A model generated the notes under the pieces. It did no database searches and was not told where the DNA came from. It saw nothing but the letters and a program-made list of their open reading frames with translations. From Polyangiaceae bacterium (lineage in GTDB: Bacteria > Myxococcota_A > Polyangia > Polyangiales > Polyangiaceae), in contig JACKEA010000006.1 in the NCBI GenBank assembly GCA_020633235.1, positions 1 through 64,000 of the forward strand: a DNA stretch of 64,000 bases, in the 5' to 3' direction. Of this stretch, positions 53,304 to 62,286 are shown one piece after another. How positions within the stretch are numbered: position 1 is the stretch's first letter; every line of letters starts with the position of its first letter. Made by a program: the position numbers and the translations under genes.

Positions 53304-54884
53304 TCAGCGCGGGCTCGCATCCCATGGATCGGCGAAGAGCAGGTGCAGGGCGTCGCGCCGGAGGTCGTCGTCCAGGCGCTGGTGCCGCGCTGCGCGCCAC
53401 GCTTCGGCGAGCTGCTCCGCGGACGCGATCCTGCGCTCCGGATCCTTGGCCAGTGCCAGGGCGAGCACGGCGTCCACGTCGGAGGGGACGTCTGCGAGGT
53501 CGCTCGGGCGGATGGGTTGCGCGTGGACGGCGGCGTACATGGTCGCCGCCCCCGTGGTGCCGGTGAACGCCGGCCGCCCGGTGACCACGCGGTACATCAC
53601 CGCGCCCAGGGAGAACACGTCCGCGCGGCGGTCCACGTTCTTGCCCAGGGCCTGCTCCGGCGCCATGTACGACGGCGTGCCCACGGCGCCCCCTTGCGTG
53701 AGCGTGCCCGCGCTCGTCAGCATGGTGGACACTCCGAAGTCGAGCACCTTCCACACGCCGTCTGCAGTGAGGAACAAGTTCGGTGGCTTGATGTCGCGAT
53801 GCACCACGCCGGCTTCGTGCGCCGCGTGCAGCGCCAGGCACACGTGCTGCACCAGCGTGTCGACCTCGTCGAGGGTCAGGGACTTGCGCTGGCGGAGGTC
53901 GGCCCCCAGGTCCGCGCCGTGCAGCAGCTCCAGCGCCAGGTACGGCGCGCCGTCGTCGTCCACGCCGGAGGCGAACAACCGCGGAATGTGGGGTGACGAG
54001 AGCGCGGCGATGATCTGCGCCTCGCGAAAGAAGCGCGCCACCTGGTCGTCGGACTCCGTCATGTGCGGCAGCAGCACCTTGAACGCGACCTCGGCGCCGT
54101 CCTTGGTGGCGCGATACACCTCGCCCACGGCGCCGCGGCCGATCACGCTGTCGAGCACGTAGCCATCGACGCTACGCCCCGTCAGTCGCCCCATGCGGGC
54201 GCCAGCCACGGCGCGATCCAGGTCGTCCCGCGCTTCGTGCAGCAGCGCGTCGCGCTGGCGGATCCCGCGGCGCGCTCGCTCGAGCTCCGCCATCGCGAGC
54301 AGCGTGTTGCGCCGCCCGCGGGACGAGAGCCAGTAGGTGACCACGAGCAGCGTCGCCACGCTGAGCGCGGTGAAGATCACGTGGCGACCGCCCAGGAACA
54401 CTTCCGAAGGGATCATGCCGGTGGGCGGCACCACGTGGAGCACGACCAGCGCGGAGAGCGCCAGGTAACCAAGGATGGCCACCGCGGCTACCACGCGCCG
54501 CCGCGTCTTCGAATCCCCGAGGCCGTAGTAGTACACGATGGCCGGCAAGATCACCGTGGGCCCACCTACGAGACCAAAGTACACGCACGACCCGAGCACC
54601 AACACCACCACCACGAGGCCAATCACGGTGGACGTGCCATCGCCATAGGCGCGATGCCGCGTCGCCACGATCAGGATCAGGAGCGCCACCGCCGCCGCGG
54701 TGTAGATGCCGAGCAGCGTCCAGGTGAGGCCGGTCTTGTTCGGCATCAATGCCACGATGGCGATGAACACGACCAGCGCGAAGAACACCGCGCGCAGCGC
54801 TCCACGCCGAGTGCGCGTCTCTTCGCTTGCCAGCACACTGCCGTCCACCACGGGGGACGTGTCTTCCGGCTCGCTGACGGTCAC
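53304..54884 (-). CDS. Ser/Thr protein kinase with N-terminal membrane domain
   Basis: 526 aa. The first ~200 residues hold about six hydrophobic helices (LRAVFFALVVFIAIVALM, LLGIYTAAAVALLILIVAT, VIGLVVVVLVLGSCVYFGLV, VVAAVAILGYLALSALVVL and others). After a short helical linker (ELERARRGIRQRD) the kinase domain runs ~235-500: GRGAVGEVYRA, AFKVLLP, HRDIKPPN, LDFGVST, GTPSYMAPEQ. All catalytic residues present. The membrane part precedes the kinase, the reverse of the usual myxobacterial order, so it senses through its membrane domain. It ends at the edge of the minisatellite. Confidence 0.9.
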   Translation of the reverse strand: MTVSEPEDTSPVVDGSVLASEETRTRRGALRAVFFALVVFIAIVALMPNKTGLTWTLLGIYTAAAVALLILIVATRHRAYGDGTSTVIGLVVVVLVLGSCVYFGLVGGPTVILPAIVYYYGLGDSKTRRRVVAAVAILGYLALSALVVLHVVPPTGMIPSEVFLGGRHVIFTALSVATLLVVTYWLSSRGRRNTLLAMAELERARRGIRQRDALLHEARDDLDRAVAGARMGRLTGRSVDGYVLDSVIGRGAVGEVYRATKDGAEVAFKVLLPHMTESDDQVARFFREAQIIAALSSPHIPRLFASGVDDDGAPYLALELLHGADLGADLRQRKSLTLDEVDTLVQHVCLALHAAHEAGVVHRDIKPPNLFLTADGVWKVLDFGVSTMLTSAGTLTQGGAVGTPSYMAPEQALGKNVDRRADVFSLGAVMYRVVTGRPAFTGTTGAATMYAAVHAQPIRPSDLADVPSDVDAVLALALAKDPERRIASAEQLAEAWRAARHQRLDDDLRRDALHLLFADPWDASPR

Positions 54885-54931
54885 CCGCTGACAGTGCCGC
54901 GACCCCCGAGAGCAAACAAGGGGTCCAGATC

Positions 54932-54953
54932 ATGCTGGTTCGCCGCGGAACCA
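54932..54953 (+). repeat. Interspersed repeat copy 15
   Basis: atgctggttcgccgcggaac, in the gap between the kinase gene and the nucleotidyltransferase gene. Confidence 0.6.
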
Positions 54954-55008
54954 AGCGTGAAACGCGCGGGGGGGTAGTCGCTGGACGAACGCTCTGGAAG
55001 TTCGAGAA

Positions 55009-55038
55009 TTGTTCTCTGCAATGCAAAATAGAGAACAA
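55009..55038. promoter_or_regulatory. Inverted repeat upstream of the nucleotidyltransferase gene
   Basis: Perfect arms ttgttctct (55009-55017) and agagaacaa (55030-55038) with a 12-bp spacer; the right arm ends one base before the GTG start. Sits in an AT-rich patch. Likely an operator that covers the ribosome-binding region, or a start-blocking hairpin. Confidence 0.6.
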
Positions 55039-55039
55039 A

Positions 55040-56074
55040 GTGGCCCGCCTGTTCACGACCCACCCACTCTCTCTCCAGACGGAGTATTCGGAGCTCAAGC
55101 GCTTGGCGCAGGAGCAGCACTCCGTATTCGTCGGCACCCCCGGTTCCGTCACGATTCGCACGGTGACCGGGCGTGGGTTCTACTACCGGCAGTACTACGA
55201 CCCCAACGGCAAGAAGGCGGCGGACTACATTGGCCCGGTGGGCGCCGACGAAGCCGAGCGCGCAGCGCAGACTACGTCGGAGCGAATCGAAGAAGCCAAC
55301 GCTCTGCTCGCCCGCGCGCGCATTCTGGCGCGCGCCGGCTACGCGCGCGTAGACTCGAGAACGGACGCCATCCTTTCGGCCCTCTTCGACAATGGCCTCT
55401 TCGAAGCCGGTACCGTCTTGGTGGGCTCTCACGCCTACGGCGCGCTCTTGAACGAGCTGGGTGTCCGCGCTGCCGGCTACGCGACGAACGACGTGGATCT
55501 CGCCCGGCCCCGGTCTCTGGCGCTGCCGGAGCTGAGGTCGTTCGAGGAGATGTTGAAGGATTCCGGTCTCGAGCTGCTGCCCGTTTCCCAGTTCGGAAAG
55601 AAGCCGCCGACTTCCTTCAAGCCCGCGGGGGCAGACCCCCTTCGCATCGATCTACTGGCACCCACGCGGCGAACCAGCATCGGCGTGCTGGCGATCCCCG
55701 AGCTTTCGGCCCATGCAACGGCGCTGCCTCACTTCGCCTGGCTCCTGGAGCACGTGGAGCACTCGGTCGTACTGGGCAAGTCCAGTGTGATCCCTGTCAA
55801 CGTTCCTCGCCCGGAGATCTTCGCGTGGCACAAGATGGTGCTTTCGCAGCTGCGTTCGCGGTCTCGGGACAAGGTCCAGAAGGATCGCATGCAAGCAGCA
55901 GTGCTCTTTGCGGCGCTCGCCGCGCTGGAGCCCAGCGCGCTGGAGGCTTCGTATTCCGGGCTTTCCCGCCCCACGCGCTCGCTGGTCAAGGCGAGCGCCC
56001 GCCACGTGGCGGAGCGACTCATGACGTCCAAGCACGAGAGCGCTGCGGCCCTGCTCCAAGAGCTAGCGGGTTGA
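55040..56074 (+). CDS. GSU2403-type nucleotidyltransferase-fold protein
   Basis: 344 aa from the GTG after the inverted repeat; a longer frame begins in the repeat at 54932. The N-terminal ~110 residues are helical (YSELKRLAQEQHSVFVG, FYYRQYYDPNGKKAADYIG). The nucleotidyltransferase core has VLVGSHAYGALLNELGV then TNDVDLARP (GS...DxD), with RIDLLAPTR as a third acidic element. The C-terminus is helical (SQLRSRSRDKVQKDRMQ). Relatives are called GSU2403-family and belong to the wide minimal nucleotidyltransferase group, often toxin- or antitoxin-linked. No HEPN gene is next to it. Upstream operator suggests repression. Confidence 0.75.
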   Translation: MARLFTTHPLSLQTEYSELKRLAQEQHSVFVGTPGSVTIRTVTGRGFYYRQYYDPNGKKAADYIGPVGADEAERAAQTTSERIEEANALLARARILARAGYARVDSRTDAILSALFDNGLFEAGTVLVGSHAYGALLNELGVRAAGYATNDVDLARPRSLALPELRSFEEMLKDSGLELLPVSQFGKKPPTSFKPAGADPLRIDLLAPTRRTSIGVLAIPELSAHATALPHFAWLLEHVEHSVVLGKSSVIPVNVPRPEIFAWHKMVLSQLRSRSRDKVQKDRMQAAVLFAALAALEPSALEASYSGLSRPTRSLVKASARHVAERLMTSKHESAAALLQELAG

Positions 56075-56087
56075 GGCGTGCCGCGAT

Positions 56088-56108
56088 GGGCCCGCGGCGG
56101 ACCAACAA
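56088..56108 (+). repeat. Interspersed repeat copy 16
   Basis: gggcccgcggcggaccaaca, 14 bp after the nucleotidyltransferase stop and about 25 bp before the next start. Confidence 0.55.
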
Positions 56109-56133
56109 GAGCAGCGAGTGATAGGATGTGGGC

Positions 56134-58047
56134 ATGCGGTGGAAGGTCGCGCTGTGGGTGGCGGTTTCGGTGCTGGGTTCGTCGCAGCAGGGGCACGCCG
56201 AGGGGGCGACGTTTCGTTCGCGAGTGCCGGCGGCGCTGAGCGCCATCAACGGCGGTGACGGCTACCTGGGGGACACCAACGAGAACGGTGTTCTCGGCTG
56301 GGGCGAGAGCTACCTGATGATGTCGCGGGTGGCGCTGTACCGCACGACGCACGATCCGGCGCTGTTGGTGGCACTGGCGCGGGAAGTCCAGGGCATGCTG
56401 GACGCGACGGACGCGGCCCGCGGCGTGAAGGACTTCTTGGGACGCAGCCGCGAGTGCTGGCAGGCGACGAAGTATTCGGGCGCCGGCAAGGAACCGTACT
56501 GTTGGGCGGTGCACAGCGGCATGCTGCTGGCGCCCATGATCGAGTTCGTGGGGCTGGTGGCGGAGCACCCCGAGCACGCGGAGCTTTCCGTGGAGGGGCT
56601 CGGGACCGTGCAGAGCATCGCGGACGCGGCGAAGCCAAAGCTCATCGAAGCCGTGGACGTGTTCGACGCAGATCTGGTCTCGGGACCGGGCAGCGGCGAG
56701 ATGCATTACATCGCGGAGGCCAAAGCCACGTTCACGTCGTTCGCGGGTGGCCCTTTGCCGCTGAACATGATGAACGCCCTCGGTCGGGCGGAGCTCGCGC
56801 TGTGGCAGCTCACCGGCGACACCAAGTACCGCGACCGCGCGGAGGGCCTATCGCGCTACCTGAAGAACCGCATGAGCAAGAACGGCACCGCCTACGCCTG
56901 GACCTACTCCGGGCAGGCGTGGTCCAGCGGCAAGGGCGAGGACATTTCTCACGCGGCCATCAACGTGGACTTCGCGGTGAAGAGCTTCGAGGCCGGTTTG
57001 GTGTTCGACGCGAGCGACATGACCCGCTTGTGCCGCACGCTCTTGGATCACGTGCACGTGGACACCAACACGGCAAAGGATCTGGTGGACGGCGGCGGTG
57101 GGACGAACACGTATCAGATGCAGCTGGGCGCGTGGCTCGGCCTCGTTCCGTACTGCCCCGGAGCGTGGCCCACGGCGGCGAACCTGTATCGCGACGTGAC
57201 GAAGGGCAGCGCCAGCGTGGTGTACGGGCTCGCGTCGCTGGCCACGACGGCGCCTGCCGTCACCGGGCACGGCTTCTACGTCGCGGACTGGAGCGACAAG
57301 GGCGACTACCAGAAGGCGACGGCCTTCGGCGCCAACCTGGTGTACCCCGCGCCGGACTCCACCAAGAGCAGCGTGATGGCGGTGCGCTACCGCGCCTGGA
57401 AGGCCACCCAGGTGGAGCAGTGGGACGGCGCCGCGTATCACTTCCAGCAGACGCTGGCGCCCGCATCCGCGGAGAGCCTCGCGTACGTGCCGTTCGATCC
57501 CAAGTTGTTCTTCGCGTACTACAAGGGTCAGGCGCTGTATCAATTCACCGACAGCTTCGTGGCGAGCGAAGGTATCGAGGTGTGGAAGAGCGCGGCCACG
57601 GAAGCGCCGGCGATCACCACGACCAGCTTGCCGGAGCCGACGAGCGCGGGGGCGTATCAGACCACGCTCACGGCGACGGGAGACGCGCCGCTGCTGTGGT
57701 CACTGCCGAAGTCCCCCGCCGGCGTGACGATCGACGAGCAGAGCGGCGAGGTGACCGTGGAGTCCTTGGCCGCGCCCGTCGAGATCAGCGCGCGGGTCGA
57801 CAACGACGTGGGCCACGCCGAACGGAGCTACACTCTGAGCTTCGGCACGGCCGGCAGCGGCTGGGGCGGCGGCGCCGGGATCAGCGGCGTTGGCGGCAGC
57901 GCCGGCGCTTCCACCGGCGGCAGCGCGTCCGCGAAGCCGACAGAAGACGACGGCGGTTGCGGCTGCCGCACCCAGCGCGCGCCGAGCGGTGCCGGCGCGT
58001 GGCTGGTGCTCGGGCTCTTGGGCTTGGCCCGACGCCGACGGCTCTAA
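56134..58047 (+). CDS. Secreted MYXO-CTERM protein with alpha/alpha-barrel and Ig-like domain
   Basis: 637 aa from MRWKVALWVAVSVLGSSQQG. Residues ~30-440 are an alpha/alpha toroid (GWGESYLMMSRVALYRTTHD, CWAVHSGMLLAPMIEFVGL, NGTAYAWTYSGQAWSS, EDISHAAINVDFAVKSFEAG) of the type used by polysaccharide lyases and epimerases. Residues ~480-575 form an Ig-like domain (LPEPTSAGAYQTTLTATGDA, PLLWSLPKSPAGVTIDEQSG). The tail has a Gly/Ser linker, GCGCRTQR and a hydrophobic/Arg end: a MYXO-CTERM signal. Extracellular carbohydrate-active role is probable. Convergent overlap of 4 bp with the next gene. Confidence 0.83.
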   Translation: MRWKVALWVAVSVLGSSQQGHAEGATFRSRVPAALSAINGGDGYLGDTNENGVLGWGESYLMMSRVALYRTTHDPALLVALAREVQGMLDATDAARGVKDFLGRSRECWQATKYSGAGKEPYCWAVHSGMLLAPMIEFVGLVAEHPEHAELSVEGLGTVQSIADAAKPKLIEAVDVFDADLVSGPGSGEMHYIAEAKATFTSFAGGPLPLNMMNALGRAELALWQLTGDTKYRDRAEGLSRYLKNRMSKNGTAYAWTYSGQAWSSGKGEDISHAAINVDFAVKSFEAGLVFDASDMTRLCRTLLDHVHVDTNTAKDLVDGGGGTNTYQMQLGAWLGLVPYCPGAWPTAANLYRDVTKGSASVVYGLASLATTAPAVTGHGFYVADWSDKGDYQKATAFGANLVYPAPDSTKSSVMAVRYRAWKATQVEQWDGAAYHFQQTLAPASAESLAYVPFDPKLFFAYYKGQALYQFTDSFVASEGIEVWKSAATEAPAITTTSLPEPTSAGAYQTTLTATGDAPLLWSLPKSPAGVTIDEQSGEVTVESLAAPVEISARVDNDVGHAERSYTLSFGTAGSGWGGGAGISGVGGSAGASTGGSASAKPTEDDGGCGCRTQRAPSGAGAWLVLGLLGLARRRRL

Positions 58048-59159
58048 AGACCCGTGACGCGGAACACCAGGCCCTCGGCCACCTTGCTGTCACCGCGATC
58101 GGCCCCCACCGCGAAGTAGAGCGACTTGTCCGGCGCCACCGCGAAGGACGGGATCCACGCGGACTTGAGCCCGAACAACTTGTCCAGCTCGACCTTGCCG
58201 ACGAACTTTCCCGTGCTGCTCCACACCACGAGCTTCTTGTAGTTCGCGTCCAGCACGCAGATGCCCGCGCTGCAGCCGCTGGAAGCGTGCACCCAGCCCA
58301 GGCCGTCGTCCGCGAAGCTCTTGTCCAGGTTGCCCAGGCGGAAGAGCTCCTTGCCCGCGGCCGTCATGGCGATCACCACCCGCGGCTCCTTCGGGTTCTT
58401 GTCCTTGGCGACGACGCCGCCCACCAGCACCGTGTCCCCCATGAAACCGATGCTGTTCACGTTCTGCAGATCGCCCTTGCGATTGGGCTTGCTCAGGTCT
58501 TGCAGCACCCAGGGCTCGCTGGTGCACGTGGTATCGGAGAAGCTCACCTTGGCGGTGGTCGCGTTGGCAAAGCTACCGATGCCCCACTTGCCGGAGGGAT
58601 GGATGGCGACGTACCCCTGGGGCCGAGCGTCACACTTGTAGAAGACCTTGCCGTCCTTCAGCACGGTGCTTCCGAACACGCCGTTGGAGGCCACCACCAG
58701 GTTCTTGGAGGCGCTCACGGTGCGCGTCTTGGGGTCCGTGGTCATCACGCCGTCGGTGCCGAAGTCCTTCACGGGGGTGAGCTTGCAGCCGCCGCTGGTG
58801 GAAATGTCGTATGCGCGCAACTTCTCGTCCGCGTCCGCCACGTAGGCGCGGTTGCCCTGAATCGCGATGGACGGCATCACGCGCGTGCGGCTATTGCCCA
58901 AGGGGCCACCGCCCTCGATGCTGCACACCTCCGCCTTCACGGTGATCGTGCCCATCGGCTGGTCCGCGGGCGACGCCACCACCGGCTTGGACTGGGCGAC
59001 TTGTTCTTCGAAGCTCGGCTTGCCGGCGCTCGCCGTGGCGGCCGGCGTGGCCGCCGGAGCCGCGCTTGCCGCCGGGGCTTTTTCTTCTTCCTTCTTGCAG
59101 GCCAGGAGCGCGACGCCCACCACCATTACCGGGACCAGAGTCGTGTTTCGGATGCTCAT
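58044..59159 (-). CDS. Beta-propeller lipoprotein, 371 aa
   Basis: Start at MSIRNTTLVPVMVVGVALLA, lipobox LLAC; upstream in-frame Met codons give no signal. An Ala/Pro/Lys linker leads to six or seven strands blocks: MPSIAIQGNRAYVADADEKL, VVASNGVFGSTVLKDGKVFY, GYVAIHPSGKWGIGSFANAT, FMGDTVLVGGVVAKDKNPK and WIPSFAVAPDKSLYFAVGAD. Similar to WD40/NHL-like periplasmic propellers. Partner or ligand unknown. Some Cys residues (CKLTPV, CSAGIC) may pair. Divergent from 59282. Confidence 0.8.
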   Translation of the reverse strand: MSIRNTTLVPVMVVGVALLACKKEEEKAPAASAAPAATPAATASAGKPSFEEQVAQSKPVVASPADQPMGTITVKAEVCSIEGGGPLGNSRTRVMPSIAIQGNRAYVADADEKLRAYDISTSGGCKLTPVKDFGTDGVMTTDPKTRTVSASKNLVVASNGVFGSTVLKDGKVFYKCDARPQGYVAIHPSGKWGIGSFANATTAKVSFSDTTCTSEPWVLQDLSKPNRKGDLQNVNSIGFMGDTVLVGGVVAKDKNPKEPRVVIAMTAAGKELFRLGNLDKSFADDGLGWVHASSGCSAGICVLDANYKKLVVWSSTGKFVGKVELDKLFGLKSAWIPSFAVAPDKSLYFAVGADRGDSKVAEGLVFRVTGL

Positions 59160-59281
59160 GATAAATCGCCGCATGGTCTCCCAAGCGAGCGGCCGTAGCA
59201 ACTGATTAAGGTCGTTTTGAGATCCTTGAACCGCTCTGCGACGCGGACGATGACCGGGGAGCCCGCGCTACACTGTCGCCC

Positions 59282-60655
59282 ATGCGCGCCCTGATGTGCC
59301 TCGCGGTGCTGCTCACGGCTTGTGGCTCTCGCAGCGCCTTGAACGATTCGACCCCGCCCGCCCAGGTTTCGGATGCGGATCCGTGTGCGCCTCCGCTTGT
59401 GGACGCCTGCGCCGAGTCCTACGCCAGCGCGCCGGCGGGCACGGAGCTCTGGAGCACGAGCCCCGACGTGGGCACCGCCTCGCTCATCGGACCCGCAGCC
59501 GCCGACGAGCGCGGGACGACCTTCTTCTTGGCGGCCGAAGGCGGACTGTACTTGAAGAAGGTGTTCGCCCTCGACGCCTGCGGAGCGCTCCGCTGGCAGG
59601 TCGACGTGTCGCAGTGGTTGCCGGGCAGCGGCTACGTGCCTCAGGTCATGGTGACCGGCGGGCATCTGTTGCTGGTCACTGTCGGCGCGCTGGTGGCGCT
59701 GGATCCGGACACCGGCGAGCTCGTGTGGATCGCGGATCTGGATGCGTTCGCCGAGGGCGGCGGCCTGGGCGTGAGCCCCGGCAAGGTGCAGTCCCTCGGT
59801 TACACCGCCGCCCGCAAGGACGGCACCGTGTTCAGCGTCGTCGCCAACGACAGCGATGCGTGGATCGTGAAGGTGACCCCGAGCGGCAAGCCCAGCCCCG
59901 TCGCCAAGGTGGCGAGCTACGTGGGCGGCTTCGGATATCCGCTCGGGAAGCAGCAGTTCGTCCTCGATTCCGCCGGGCACATCGTGCTGGCAGGGGGCAC
60001 GCAAGATCGCGTCGAAGCGTTCACGGCGGCCGGAAAGAGCGTCTTTTCCGCGGAGGTTCCCAGCTGGGGCGTGGGCGGCTATCTCGCATCGGGGCCGAGC
60101 TACGTCACCGGTTGGTACCTGTGGCTCATGTCGCTGGATGGCACGCTCATGAACGATTCCGTCGGCGGCGGTCCGAACTTCATCTCCTGGGGCAACGCGA
60201 CGGTCATCGACGAAGCCGGAGAGCTCTTCAGCATCGGCGCGCGGAACCTGAGTCCCGGCACGTCCAAGCAAACCTTCGATCTCGTGGGGCGCTTCTCCGC
60301 CACTGGAGATCCGAAATGGAGCATCATCGGTTCGGACTCCTGGATCGGAGGTCCGATCTTGGACGACGGCGACCACGTGCTCTTGATCACTGGGCCCAGC
60401 TTCGAAGCCGGAACCACGACGAAGCTTTCGGCGCTCAATCGCGCCAACGGCCTGCCCGCGTGGCAGCGTGAGCTACCGCCGTCCGGCAAGGTGCCGAGCC
60501 GTTGGCTGCTGCAGAATGCGGCTGGCGCCCTCGTGACGGTCGTCGATGATCGAGTGCACGCGTACGCGAGCGGCGGAACGCAGCCGCCCACTTGCGCGTG
60601 GTGGCCGACGCCCCAGGGCGGTCTCGGGCAGCGCCGCGCGCCCCGTGGGATTTGA
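59282..60655 (+). CDS. PQQ/quinoprotein-like propeller lipoprotein
   Basis: 457 aa. MRALMCLAVLLTACGSRSAL (lipobox LTAC). Blades of the PQQ-like or BamB-type repeat: FALDACGALRWQVDVSQWL, GALVALDPDTGELVWIADLD, DAWIVKVTPSGKPSPVAKV and KLSALNRANGLPAWQRELPP, with VHAYASGG near the end. The W and D pattern of the ALDPDTGELVW type is strong. Probably structural or ligand-binding, without enzyme site. Shares theme with its neighbours, all surface propellers. The C-terminus enters the region of interspersed repeat copy 17 just after the stop. Confidence 0.83.
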   Translation: MRALMCLAVLLTACGSRSALNDSTPPAQVSDADPCAPPLVDACAESYASAPAGTELWSTSPDVGTASLIGPAAADERGTTFFLAAEGGLYLKKVFALDACGALRWQVDVSQWLPGSGYVPQVMVTGGHLLLVTVGALVALDPDTGELVWIADLDAFAEGGGLGVSPGKVQSLGYTAARKDGTVFSVVANDSDAWIVKVTPSGKPSPVAKVASYVGGFGYPLGKQQFVLDSAGHIVLAGGTQDRVEAFTAAGKSVFSAEVPSWGVGGYLASGPSYVTGWYLWLMSLDGTLMNDSVGGGPNFISWGNATVIDEAGELFSIGARNLSPGTSKQTFDLVGRFSATGDPKWSIIGSDSWIGGPILDDGDHVLLITGPSFEAGTTTKLSALNRANGLPAWQRELPPSGKVPSRWLLQNAAGALVTVVDDRVHAYASGGTQPPTCAWWPTPQGGLGQRRAPRGI

Positions 60656-60659
60656 CGTC

Positions 60660-60722
60660 CGGGACGGGTATCGCGCCGAGCCGAAAACCTCTGGCATGGG
60701 TATGTTGGTCCGCCGCGGAAAC
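60660..60722. repeat. Interspersed repeat copy 17, two forms together
   Basis: cgggacgggtatcgcgccga (reverse form, 60660-60684), then after ~17 bp atgttggtccgccgcggaaa (forward short form, 60702-60722). This links the two variants of the family. Between convergent stops. Confidence 0.7.
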
Positions 60723-60723
60723 A

Positions 60724-62139
60724 TCACTTGGGCACCGACCGCAACGTCCAGTTGCTGCCGTAGCCCAAGGGCTGCGCGCTCTCCATGAAGTAGTAGTGGC
60801 CGGCGTCCCAGGTGAGCCCGCGCACGCGATAGCTCCCCGTGGAGATCGTCGTCACGCTGCCGCCGACGATGGGCATGCGGTAGACGTTGGGCGCGTCGAG
60901 CTGGTACCAGACGACGTCGCTGCCATCCACGGCCATTTCCCAGGCCTTTTGTGGGCCGGCGATGGGAGTCGGTGTGCCGGCTGCTTGTGGGATGCGTAGC
61001 AGGCCCAGGTTGCTGTGGACGTACACGTAGGCGGCGTCGGCCCATACCACGTGGGCCTTCAAGAGCCCCGTCGCGCTGGGGACGGACGTGGCCAACACCG
61101 TTTCGGTGAGCGTGTCGCGAGCGACGCGCAGGATGGTGTTGGAGCTTCCGCTCGTCTTCGCTCCATACAGCGCATTGGCGTCGGTCCAAGAAGGAACGAA
61201 GCCTGCCGGCCCCGGCACCTTCTTGGTTGCGAGGGCCGGGAGCTCGATGCGGGTGAGGTACGATCCGTAGTTCGCCCACACGGAGCTCTCGGTTCGATCG
61301 AAGTGCAGGTAGCTGGTGTTGCTCGGCTCGAAGGGCAGCACCACCTCGCAGGGAGACTGGGCGTTCGCATCGATCGAGAAGCGCTTCAAGAAACGCGCGC
61401 CGCTGGTCGCGCTCACCATGCGCGCGTACACGTCGGTGCCGCGGATGGTGAAGTGTCCGATGCTTCCGATGAACTGGTTCTGGAACGGCTCCAGGCAGTT
61501 CCCCGGCTCGAAGTGATGCAGCCCGGTGCCGTCCGTCCCGACCATCCACACGAAGCCGTCGTGGGCCCAGATCAGCTTCTTGCCGTCGGTGCTGAGCCCT
61601 TCCAGGCGATCGAAGTCGAGGCCCGCGGCCACCACGTTACAGCTGGTGCACGGGACCTGGCACACGCCGTCCACGCAGGCATTGGCGCAGGTTTCGCCAT
61701 CGTCCCAACCCGTTTGATCCGCCTTGCACGTCTGCACCTGCTGAGGCGCACTCGGGTTGCAGCGCTTGTCCGTCAGGTCGCACGCGGGATCCTTGCAGAC
61801 GTTCGCGGTCGCGTCGCAGCCGAAGTCGCACAGCTTCGAGACCTTCACGCCGCCCGTGTTGCAGATCACGAGCTCGCTGCCGTTGCAGCCGGGAATGCAC
61901 GCTTCCGGCTTGCCGCCCTCGCCGCCGCTGCCCCCCGTAGGCATGCCGCCAGTACCACCGGAAGCGGTGCCCCCCGTGCCACCGGTCGAGGTGCCACCGG
62001 CGCCGCCCATCGCGGCGCCTCCCGTGCCGCCATCGACGACGCCGCTGCCGGCTGCGCCACCCGCCGCGTCCTTCGTGTTGCCGCTGCTCGAGCCGCAAGC
62101 GGTTGCCGAAAGCAACATACCGTAGATCCACGCACGCAT
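60724..62139 (-). CDS. Cys-rich lipoprotein with beta-propeller
   Basis: 471 aa from MRAWIYGMLLSATACGSSSG (lipobox ATAC). A Gly/Ser/Thr linker (GGAAGSG, GGTGG units) to ~80, then a Cys cluster (CIPGCNGSELVICNTGG, CDFGCDATANVCKDPACDL, CVDGVCQVPCTSC) and a propeller (WAHDGFVWMVGTDGTGLHHF, VVLPFEPSNTSYLHFDRTES, HVVWADAAYVYVHSNLGLLR, YRVRGLTWDAGHYYFMES). The Cys knots resemble EGF/TIL-like modules. Secreted surface protein, function unknown. Minus-strand neighbour of the glycosidase-like gene. Confidence 0.8.
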   Translation of the reverse strand: MRAWIYGMLLSATACGSSSGNTKDAAGGAAGSGVVDGGTGGAAMGGAGGTSTGGTGGTASGGTGGMPTGGSGGEGGKPEACIPGCNGSELVICNTGGVKVSKLCDFGCDATANVCKDPACDLTDKRCNPSAPQQVQTCKADQTGWDDGETCANACVDGVCQVPCTSCNVVAAGLDFDRLEGLSTDGKKLIWAHDGFVWMVGTDGTGLHHFEPGNCLEPFQNQFIGSIGHFTIRGTDVYARMVSATSGARFLKRFSIDANAQSPCEVVLPFEPSNTSYLHFDRTESSVWANYGSYLTRIELPALATKKVPGPAGFVPSWTDANALYGAKTSGSSNTILRVARDTLTETVLATSVPSATGLLKAHVVWADAAYVYVHSNLGLLRIPQAAGTPTPIAGPQKAWEMAVDGSDVVWYQLDAPNVYRMPIVGGSVTTISTGSYRVRGLTWDAGHYYFMESAQPLGYGSNWTLRSVPK

Positions 62140-62286
62140 TTCGGAGCCTCCCTGCAAGGACTCCTCAACGTTGCATTCGCCGCGCGGCAGTACCACCCGC
62201 GCGGCGCGCAAATAAGCCGATGTAAGAGGCGCGGACCCCACGGACCCCCGGGACGTCGATCGGGGATCCGCGGGAGCCGATAAGGA

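Noticed and set aside
56454..59198. Plus-strand frame of 914 codons
   Set aside because: It crosses two genes on opposite strands, out of frame with the first and antisense to the second; Arg/Gly/His-rich.
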